Source: Anaerolineales bacterium
GTDB taxonomy: Bacteria > Chloroflexota > Anaerolineae > Anaerolineales > UBA6663
Assembly (NCBI GenBank): GCA_016789165.1
Contig: JAEURL010000528.1
Span: 1 to 7,272, forward strand
Direction: 5' to 3'
Length of the DNA: 7,272 bases
The position numbers were made by a program, and so were the translations under genes. Of the stretch, positions 1-5,665 are shown in pieces. Position 1 is the first letter of the stretch, and each line of letters opens with the position of its first letter. The notes beneath the pieces were generated by a model, which was not told the origin of the DNA, searched no databases, and saw nothing but the letters and a program-made list of their open reading frames with translations.

Positions 1-1
1 T

Positions 2-784
2 TACGCGCTGCGCTTCTTCGGGCACGGCGTGAGCGACATCGACCGGGTGAAGATCAGGCTGGACGCGCCGGCGCGGCCCGTGGACGTGGGCGGCGATTTC
101 ACCGTGGAGTTCTGGTTGAAGGCTGACGCCGGCGCCAACGCCTCCAGCAATGCGCAGTGCGGCACCAACGACGGCTGGATCTACGGCAACATCGTGGTGG
201 ACCGCGATATCTACGGCGCCGGCGACTACGGCGATTACGGCGTGGCGTTAAGCGCGGGGCGAATGGTGTTCGGGGCCAGCGTCGGCGGCGCCGGCAACAC
301 GCTCTGCGGCGGTGTCGTGGTGGCCGACGGCCAATGGCACCACGTCGCGCTGACGCGCCAGTCCAGCACCGGCCAGCTGCGCATCTATGTGGATGGCCAG
401 CTGGACGCGCAGGGCAGCGGGCCGGCCGGGAACCTCAGCTATCGGGATGGGCGGGGCGGCCAGCCGGACGATCCGTACCTGGTGTTGGGCGCCGAGAAAC
501 ATGATGCCGGCGCGCAGTTCCCGTCTTTCAGCGGCTGGTTGGATGAATTGCGCGTTTCGACTACGCTGCGCTACAGCGGCAGCTTCTCACCGCCGGCCGG
601 GCCGTTCACGCCGGATGCCGGCACGGCCGCGCTCTATCACTTTGACGAAGGGCCGGCTGGGGCGTGCACGGGCCTGGTGCTGGACAGCTCCGGGGCGGCG
701 GGCGGGCCAAGCAACGGCCAATGCCAGTACGGCGGTTCCGGCACCGCCGGCCCTCGTTACGATCCTGGTCAACCTTTTCCATAA
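2..784 (+). CDS. C-terminal part of a LamG/concanavalin-like lectin domain protein (5' truncated)
   Basis: The frame is open from base 2 of the window and ends at TAA (782-784), giving 260 residues. The GTG at 29 is probably internal, because the LamG-like strand before it (ALRFFGHG) is already in frame. Counting the first visible residue as 1, the sequence matches a LamG/Laminin_G_3 jelly roll: FTVEFWLKA near 32-40, DGQWHHVALTR at 109-119, LRIYVDG ending at 132, then FSGWLDELRVS. These strands are the family hallmarks of a beta-sandwich that usually binds glycans or mediates surface contacts. Four cysteines (53, 102, 222, 241) could form two disulfides, fitting an extracytoplasmic location. 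After the domain comes ALYHFDEG...LDSSG, which resembles the opening strand of another LamG unit, and the protein ends soon after. No C-terminal sorting motif or membrane anchor is visible. Ligand and N-terminal domains are unknown. The fold call is secure; the function is not. Confidence 0.85.
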   Translation, partial: YALRFFGHGVSDIDRVKIRLDAPARPVDVGGDFTVEFWLKADAGANASSNAQCGTNDGWIYGNIVVDRDIYGAGDYGDYGVALSAGRMVFGASVGGAGNTLCGGVVVADGQWHHVALTRQSSTGQLRIYVDGQLDAQGSGPAGNLSYRDGRGGQPDDPYLVLGAEKHDAGAQFPSFSGWLDELRVSTTLRYSGSFSPPAGPFTPDAGTAALYHFDEGPAGACTGLVLDSSGAAGGPSNGQCQYGGSGTAGPRYDPGQPFP

Positions 785-869
785 TGTGCCCAGGGCCGGC
801 CATAGCTCTAAAGTCTCGTTCCAACTTCCCGCTTGAGCCGCTATCATCCGGGTTGACTTTCGGTAAGAG
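785..869 (+). promoter_or_regulatory. Intergenic region with a weak sigma70-like promoter candidate
   Basis: This 85-base gap is less GC-rich than its surroundings and is the longest non-coding stretch in the window. TATCAT at 842-847 matches five of six bases of a -10 box. Exactly 17 bases upstream is TTCCAA at 819-824, a poor -35 box. Transcription would then start near 853, leaving a leader of about 17 bases before the ATG at 870. No convincing terminator hairpin follows the stop codon of the upstream gene, so read-through from it is also possible. The call rests on by-eye matching only. Confidence 0.25.
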
Positions 870-2903
870 ATGGACGGCTTTAGCGTTGTGAAGACCCGAT
901 CGATCAGTCGCAGACAATTCTTGCAAGCCGCCGGCCTCACCACGGCGGCGGCCGGCGCCGCCGGCCTGGCGGGCTATTTTGGAATCTGGCAGCCGGCGCA
1001 GGGCGAGCCTCTGCCGCACCACCCGCCGTTCGCGGAGCCCCTGGCCCGCTGGCGGCTGACCACGGCGCCCATCCTGGTGCTCCTCCCCGACGAAGGCGTC
1101 TTATCCTTTGGCCTGTATCTGGCCGAGCTGTTGTGCTTGGAGGGCGTCAACGCCTTTCGGGTCGCGCGCTGGGCTGAGCTGGGGCCGGGCGCGCTGGAGG
1201 CCCACGCCCTGGTGGTGCTGGTGCCTGGCCCGCTGGGCACGGCCGCCGTCGAGCGCCTGACCGCGTACGTGGCTGGGGGCGGCCGGCTGATGGCCCTGCG
1301 GCCCGAGGCGGCGCTGGCGGAAGTGCTGGGCGTCGAGCCGGCCGGCGGCGCGCTGACCGACGGCTACTTGCACCGCGCTTCGGGGCAGGCGCTGGCGCAG
1401 GGTCTGCCGGCGGTGAGCCTGCAGTATCACGGGCCGGCGGACCGCTATCGGCTGGCCGGCGCGCAGGCCGTCGCCTGGCTGGGCGATCGCGCGGCCCCGA
1501 CCGAGGCGCCGGCGGTGGCCATCCACACCTTCGGCCGCGGGCGCGCCGTTCTGTGGGCCTACGACCTGGCGCACAGCGTGGCGCTCACGCGCCAAGGCAA
1601 CCCGGAGTGGGCCAACCAGGAGCGGGACGGCCGCGAAGGCTTGCGCGCTCAAGACATGTTCGTCGGCTGGATGGATCTGGACCGCCTGGCGGTCCCGCAG
1701 GCCGACGAGCAGCTGCGCCTGCTCACGCGCCTGCTCACCGAGCTTCTGGCCGAGGCCCTGCCTCTGCCGCGGCTGGGGTATTTCCCCGGCGCCGCGCCGG
1801 GCGTGCTGGTGGCCACCGGTGATTCGCACCAGAACCCGGCCGCCGTCATCGAGACCGTGCTGCAGCGGCTGGAGCAGCGCGGCGGGCGCCTGACCGTGTA
1901 CTATGCGCCGGAGCTGTCCTCTAATTGGCGCCGCGCCGTGCGCCGCGGGCGCAGCGAGCTCTCCGAGCTGCCCGGCGTGCGCGAGACCTTGAATAATCCC
2001 ACCGCCGCCCCCACCGCCGGCCACATCCAAAGCTGGCAGGGGCGCGGGCACGAATTCGGCGTGCATCCCTATGTGGAAGAGGGCCTGGAGGCCGGCTGGC
2101 AGACCTACTGGCGCGAATTCACCGGCCTTGGCTACGGGCCGCTTTCGCCCACCACGCGCACGCACCGTATTCTGTGGACCGGCTGGGTCGAGACGGCCCT
2201 AGTCCAGGCGGCCTATGGAATTCGGATGAATCTTGACTATTATCATAACGGCCCCGCCTTCCAGAAGCCGGACGGCGAGTGGGTCTTCGGCCACTACACC
2301 GGCAGCGGCCTGCCGGCCAAATTCGTGGACGCGGCCGGCCGGGTGGTGAACACCTACCAGCAATTGACCCAGTTGGTGGACGAGCATCTGCTGACGGTGC
2401 CGTGGGGCGGCGGCTGGCCCGGCCTCTCGCCGGATGAGGCCGTAGCGGTCTCGCGCCGCCTGATGGATGAGAGCTTGGCCGGCGCGCACGGCGCGCTGGC
2501 CGCGCAGTTCCACGTCGATCCCTTCCTCTTTGGCGGGCAGTACGCGGCCGACGCGGGCCGCTGGCTGGATGGCACGCTCGATGCCGCCGCCGAGCGCGGC
2601 CTGCCGATCTGGACCGCCCAGGACTGGCTGAATTTCACCGAACTGCGCCACGACGCCGGCTTCACCGACCTGCGCTGGGAGGCCGCCGCCAATACGCTCA
2701 CCTTCCAATTGGAGGCGGAGGCCGCGCCGGGTCTAGAGTTGGCCGTGATGGTGCCGCAGGCGCACGGCCGGCTGCGCCTGGATCGGCTGGAAGTGGATGG
2801 CGCCGCCGTGACGACGGGCGTGCGCAGCGTGGGCGGTGTGGCGTATGGCTGGGCGGCGCTGGCGGCCGGCCCACATCAGGTGACCGCGCGCTACGCCGCC
2901 TAG
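870..2903 (+). CDS. Tat-exported protein with GATase-like and divergent NodB/polysaccharide-deacetylase-like regions
   Basis: This is a complete 677-residue protein. The N-terminus carries a textbook twin-arginine signal: SRRQFLQ at residues 13-19, then an Ala/Gly-rich hydrophobic stretch to about 38, so it should be exported folded. Residues about 65-150 alternate hydrophobic strands and helices (ILVLLPDEG, ALVVLVPGP, GGGRLMALRPE), resembling the glutamine-amidotransferase-like domain found beside many carbohydrate enzymes. From about 300 it resembles the NodB/polysaccharide-deacetylase fold. ATGDSH (D318, H320) sits where TFDDG is expected, GHEFGVHPY supplies H394 and H399, and FHVDPF supplies H548 near the end of the domain. 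The normal Asp-Asp pair is Asp-Ser here, so metal binding may be altered. The last 65 or so residues look like a small beta domain. Start: ATG at 870 has only a weak AAGAG directly upstream; GTG at 888 is an alternative that keeps the whole Tat motif. The role is probably hydrolysis or binding of envelope or external polysaccharide. Export is secure, domain naming moderate, substrate unknown. Confidence 0.7.
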   Translation: MDGFSVVKTRSISRRQFLQAAGLTTAAAGAAGLAGYFGIWQPAQGEPLPHHPPFAEPLARWRLTTAPILVLLPDEGVLSFGLYLAELLCLEGVNAFRVARWAELGPGALEAHALVVLVPGPLGTAAVERLTAYVAGGGRLMALRPEAALAEVLGVEPAGGALTDGYLHRASGQALAQGLPAVSLQYHGPADRYRLAGAQAVAWLGDRAAPTEAPAVAIHTFGRGRAVLWAYDLAHSVALTRQGNPEWANQERDGREGLRAQDMFVGWMDLDRLAVPQADEQLRLLTRLLTELLAEALPLPRLGYFPGAAPGVLVATGDSHQNPAAVIETVLQRLEQRGGRLTVYYAPELSSNWRRAVRRGRSELSELPGVRETLNNPTAAPTAGHIQSWQGRGHEFGVHPYVEEGLEAGWQTYWREFTGLGYGPLSPTTRTHRILWTGWVETALVQAAYGIRMNLDYYHNGPAFQKPDGEWVFGHYTGSGLPAKFVDAAGRVVNTYQQLTQLVDEHLLTVPWGGGWPGLSPDEAVAVSRRLMDESLAGAHGALAAQFHVDPFLFGGQYAADAGRWLDGTLDAAAERGLPIWTAQDWLNFTELRHDAGFTDLRWEAAANTLTFQLEAEAAPGLELAVMVPQAHGRLRLDRLEVDGAAVTTGVRSVGGVAYGWAALAAGPHQVTARYAA

Positions 2904-2922
2904 CGGCGCGACCGTATTGCAC

Positions 2923-2928
2923 AAAGGA
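2923..2928 (+). promoter_or_regulatory. Ribosome binding site for the AlkP-superfamily phosphohydrolase gene
   Basis: AAAGGA lies 9 bases before the ATG at 2938. It decides the start: the longer reading from TTG at 2917 would contain this site inside the gene, has no Shine-Dalgarno sequence of its own, and would add seven residues (MHKGWQL) before the usual N-terminus of the family. Confidence 0.7.
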
Positions 2929-2937
2929 TGGCAGCTG

Positions 2938-4605
2938 ATGGGTAAACCGCGTGTGATCTTGCTGGGCCTCGACGGCGCCACGTACGATCTGTTCCGGCCG
3001 TGGGCCGAGCAGGGCCTGATGCCCAACTTGAAGAGCCTGATGGAGCAGGGCGTGTGGGGCGACCTGCGCTCCACCCTGCCGCCCGTGACGCCCACCGCCT
3101 GGTCGGCCTGCCTGACCGGCAAAGGGCCGGGCCAGCACGGCATCTACGATTTCCGCCAGTCCCCGCTGGTGGATCCGCGCCGGCCCTTGATCAACAGCCA
3201 GACCATCCAGGGCCGCAAGCTGTGGGACATCCTGGGCGGCCACGGCCGGCAATCCGGCTTCCTGAATGTGCCCATCACCTATCCGCCGGTGCCCGTCAAC
3301 GGCTTCATGATCTCGGGCCTGATGACGCCGGGCGAGGACGTGGAGTTCACCTACCCGGCCGGCCTCAAGCAGACCCTGCTGGAGAAGTTCCCGCGCTACC
3401 GCGTCAACCTGGACATCGCCCAGTACGACGTGGCCCTCGAGCGCGACGCGCTGAGCTTCCTGGCCGACCTGAACGACGCCTTTGAAGAACGCCGCCGGGC
3501 CATGTTCTGGCTGATGGAAACCCAGCCCTGGGACTTCTTCATGCCCGTCTTCATCTCGCCGGACCGCATCCAGCACCTGTTCTGGAAGCACCTGGACCCG
3601 GCCAACCCGGCCTACGACACGCCGCGCGGCCGGCGTCTGCGCCCGCACCTGCTGGACAGCTACCGGCGCGTGGATGACCTGCTGGGCGACCTGCGCCGCA
3701 CCCTCGATTCGGACACCACCCTGTTCATCATGTCCGACCACGGCTTCGGGCCGCTGCAGGCCTGGATCAACGTCAACAAGTGGCTGGAGGATCAGGGCCT
3801 GCTCAAGCTGCAGCCCAACGTCGCCTGGCGCAAGCGCCTGTTCTACGAGGCGATGGAGATCGAAGGCAGCCCGCTGGTGCGGACCCTCATCCCGTCCGAG
3901 GTGCGCAGCGCCATCCGCCGGCGCATCCGCAGCACCCGCTCGGCTTTCAAGACGGACGTGGAAGCCACGGTGGACATGACCCAGACCAAGGCCTTCTTCG
4001 CCAGCGTGCCGTGCCAGGGCGTGTACATCAACGTCAAGACCGAGCGGGGCGGGGTGGTGGCGCCCGGCGCCGAATATGACCAGCTGCGCGCCTCGCTCAA
4101 GGAGAAGCTGCTGGCCCTGCGCGACCCACGCGACGGCACGCCCCTGATCGACGAGGTCTGGTACCGCGAAGAGGTCTACACCGGCCCGCAGACTGGCATG
4201 GCCCCGGACCTGCTCTTCAAAGCCCGCGACTACGGCTTTCTGGGCCGGCAGTTGTTCGGCAGCCGCAAGCTGGTGGAGACCAGCGAGAACATGGGCAACG
4301 GCTTCCACCGCATGAACGGCATGTTCCTGGCCTACGGGCCGGGCGTACGCGCTGGCGTGCACCTGGAGGGCGCCGACATCACCGACATCGCCCCGACCGT
4401 GCTCTACAGCCTGGGCCTGCCGGTGCCGGACGACATGGACGGGCGGGTGCTGACCGAGGTCTGGCCGGCGGAGCGGACCGCCGCCCAGCCGGTGACACAC
4501 GAGGCCGCCGGCGGGGCGATGTCCAAGGTGGACGACGTCGGCTACACGGCCGCGGAAATGGCCGAGGTGGAGGCGCGCCTGGAAGCGCTGGGGTATCTGG
4601 ATTAG
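2938..4605 (+). CDS. Alkaline-phosphatase-superfamily phosphohydrolase/phosphomutase (type I phosphodiesterase/NPP-like, COG3379-like)
   Basis: This 555-residue protein is full length for the family. The active-site elements appear in order. VILLGLDGA gives the metal ligand D12. PPVTPTAW places the likely nucleophile at T51, nine residues before the T of the TGKGPGQHGI motif, as in nucleotide pyrophosphatase/phosphodiesterases. SPDRIQH gives D209 and H213, MSDHGFGP gives D267 and H268, and GNGFHRMNG gives H457. Together these form the two-metal site of the superfamily, so it should hydrolyse or transfer phospho-monoesters or diesters. There is no signal peptide or membrane segment, so it is predicted cytoplasmic, unlike the related enzyme encoded at 5666. 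It ends in a charged helix closing with LEALGYLD, a tail I recognise from this group of AlkP proteins. It lies 34 bases after the Tat protein gene and 16 before the membrane protein gene, suggesting co-transcription. Relatives often sit beside glycosyltransferase or lipid-linked sugar genes, so a phosphorylated sugar or lipid-linked intermediate is a plausible but unproven substrate. Confidence 0.88.
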   Translation: MGKPRVILLGLDGATYDLFRPWAEQGLMPNLKSLMEQGVWGDLRSTLPPVTPTAWSACLTGKGPGQHGIYDFRQSPLVDPRRPLINSQTIQGRKLWDILGGHGRQSGFLNVPITYPPVPVNGFMISGLMTPGEDVEFTYPAGLKQTLLEKFPRYRVNLDIAQYDVALERDALSFLADLNDAFEERRRAMFWLMETQPWDFFMPVFISPDRIQHLFWKHLDPANPAYDTPRGRRLRPHLLDSYRRVDDLLGDLRRTLDSDTTLFIMSDHGFGPLQAWINVNKWLEDQGLLKLQPNVAWRKRLFYEAMEIEGSPLVRTLIPSEVRSAIRRRIRSTRSAFKTDVEATVDMTQTKAFFASVPCQGVYINVKTERGGVVAPGAEYDQLRASLKEKLLALRDPRDGTPLIDEVWYREEVYTGPQTGMAPDLLFKARDYGFLGRQLFGSRKLVETSENMGNGFHRMNGMFLAYGPGVRAGVHLEGADITDIAPTVLYSLGLPVPDDMDGRVLTEVWPAERTAAQPVTHEAAGGAMSKVDDVGYTAAEMAEVEARLEALGYLD

Positions 4606-4609
4606 CGGC

Positions 4610-4615
4610 GGGAGG
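4610..4615 (+). promoter_or_regulatory. Ribosome binding site supporting a GTG start
   Basis: GGGAGG is a strong Shine-Dalgarno core and lies 6 bases before the GTG at 4622. No in-frame ATG follows before the first hydrophobic segment, so the GTG start is well supported. Confidence 0.75.
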
Positions 4616-4621
4616 CTGGCA

Positions 4622-5650
4622 GTGAAGAAACAAATTCTCAATTGGACCCTGCGCATCGGCGTCACGGCCGGCCTGTTCGTCTTGCTGTTCACGCGCTTCG
4701 TGGACCCGCAGCAGGTGGTGGCGGAGCTGGCCGGCGTCAGCGTGGCCTGGCTGGTGGCGGCCGTGGTCCTGCAGGCGGCCGGCGTCTACTCATCCATCTG
4801 GCGCTGGAACTTCCTGCTGCTGGGCCAGGACCTGCGCCTCCCGCACGGGCACCTGGTCAGCACCTACCTGATCGGGCGCTTCTTCGGCACCTTCCTGCCC
4901 AGCACCATCGGCCTGGACGCCTACCGCACCTACGACGTGGCCCGCCGCGCCAACGCCACCACCCAGTCGCTGGCCGTGCTGGTGGTGGAGAAGCTGATCG
5001 GCTTCTTCGCCCTCTCACTGATGATCGCCCTGACGGCGCCCTGGGGCGTGCGCTTCCTGCCGGCCCAGGTGCTGGGCTTCATCTTCGCCGCGTTCTGCAT
5101 CCCGGTGACGCTCTCGTTTGTCCTGCTCCTGCGGCCCGGCTTGCTCCTGCGCCTGTTGGACCTGCCTTTCCCATTCAAGCACAAGCTCGAAGGCCGGCTG
5201 CGCCAGGCCGTCGATGCCGTCACCGTCTACCGCAACCACAAGGGGCTGCTGCTGGCGGCCGTGGCCTGCGGGGTGATGGTGCACGTCTGCACCGTGCTGG
5301 TGTATTACGCCACGGCCCAGGCCATCGGCGCCGGGGTCTCGGCCCAGGAGATCTTCTTCGTCGGCCCGCTGATGATCGCGGCCACGGTCGGCCTGCCGTC
5401 CATCGGCGGGGAGGGCGTGCGCGAGTTCACGCTCATCGGGCTGCTGGGGCGCATCGGCATCCCGGAGAGCAGCGCCTTCGTGCTCGGCCACCTGGGTTTC
5501 TGGGCCGGCATGCTGCTCAGCCTGGTGGGCGGCCTGCTGTACCTGCTGCGCCCGGCCGATTACGCGGTCATCATCCGCTCGGCGCGCGCGGCCCGGACCA
5601 CGGAGCCGGCTGGCGCGCCGGCCGCTGCTCCGGCCCCGGCCCTGGAATAA
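4622..5650 (+). CDS. Polytopic membrane protein, LPG_synthase_TM / UPF0104 family (flippase-like, AglD-type domain)
   Basis: This 342-residue protein starts at GTG. It has about seven or eight hydrophobic segments, roughly at residues 10-26, 37-56, 80-97, 117-139, 149-176, 207-236, 245-262 and 285-310. Family signatures are present: RWNFLL at 61-66, FGTFLPSTIGLDAYR at 88-102, VVEKLIGFF at 121-129 and PSIGGEGVRE at 259-268. This is the membrane domain found in lysyl-phosphatidylglycerol synthases (MprF flippase half) and in AglD-like proteins acting on lipid-linked sugars. No soluble aminoacyl-transferase domain is attached, so lysyl-PG synthesis itself is unlikely. The C-terminal 20 residues are an Ala/Pro-rich, probably disordered tail. 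It sits between two AlkP-superfamily genes with gaps of 16 and 15 bases. That suggests it moves or helps modify a lipid-linked or membrane substrate handled by those enzymes. The family call is firm; the transported or modified substrate is unknown. Confidence 0.87.
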   Translation: MKKQILNWTLRIGVTAGLFVLLFTRFVDPQQVVAELAGVSVAWLVAAVVLQAAGVYSSIWRWNFLLLGQDLRLPHGHLVSTYLIGRFFGTFLPSTIGLDAYRTYDVARRANATTQSLAVLVVEKLIGFFALSLMIALTAPWGVRFLPAQVLGFIFAAFCIPVTLSFVLLLRPGLLLRLLDLPFPFKHKLEGRLRQAVDAVTVYRNHKGLLLAAVACGVMVHVCTVLVYYATAQAIGAGVSAQEIFFVGPLMIAATVGLPSIGGEGVREFTLIGLLGRIGIPESSAFVLGHLGFWAGMLLSLVGGLLYLLRPADYAVIIRSARAARTTEPAGAPAAAPAPALE

Positions 5651-5654
5651 CCTC

Positions 5655-5662
5655 AAGGTGAT
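5655..5662 (+). promoter_or_regulatory. Ribosome binding site for the membrane-anchored sulfatase-fold gene
   Basis: AAGGTGAT matches the anti-Shine-Dalgarno complement with three central bases (AGG) missing. Its AAGG core lies 7 bases before the ATG at 5666. It starts 4 bases after the stop of the preceding gene, consistent with an operon. Confidence 0.6.
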
Positions 5663-5665
5663 CCC

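Noticed and set aside
794..801. GGCCGGCC palindrome in the intergenic region as a terminator or protein-binding site
   Set aside because: It is too short for a hairpin with a loop, has no T-run after it, and GCCGGC-type words are common throughout the coding regions here, mostly as Ala-Gly codon pairs in a GC-rich genome.
853..858. TTGACT as a -35 promoter box
   Set aside because: Five of six bases match, but no acceptable -10 box lies 16-18 bases downstream, and a start from it would fall inside the coding sequence.
1101..2165. 354-codon minus-strand open frame inside the Tat protein gene
   Set aside because: Same GC-driven antisense artefact; low-complexity Gly/Ala/Gln/Arg translation and no plausible family. 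The sense strand has a Tat signal and domain motifs.
2917..2937. Upstream TTG start for the phosphohydrolase gene
   Set aside because: No ribosome site precedes it, and AAAGGA at 2923-2928 is well placed for the ATG at 2938, which also gives the usual short lead to the first metal-binding strand.
2698..4692. 664-codon open frame on the minus strand across the phosphohydrolase gene
   Set aside because: It lies opposite a gene with intact, ordered AlkP active-site motifs. Long antisense frames are expected where the sense codons nearly all end in G or C. Its translation is rich in Ala, Gly, Arg, His and Val/Gln with no recognisable domain.
4642..5661. 339-codon plus-strand frame overlapping almost the whole membrane protein gene
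   Set aside because: Its product is a Pro/Ala/Gly/Arg-rich low-complexity string, while the overlapping frame from 4622 has a strong ribosome site, transmembrane segments and family motifs.
4606..5665. The membrane protein as a complete lysyl-phosphatidylglycerol synthase (MprF)
   Set aside because: Only the membrane domain is present (342 residues). The soluble aminoacyl-transferase domain of MprF is absent and the next gene encodes an AlkP-fold enzyme instead.
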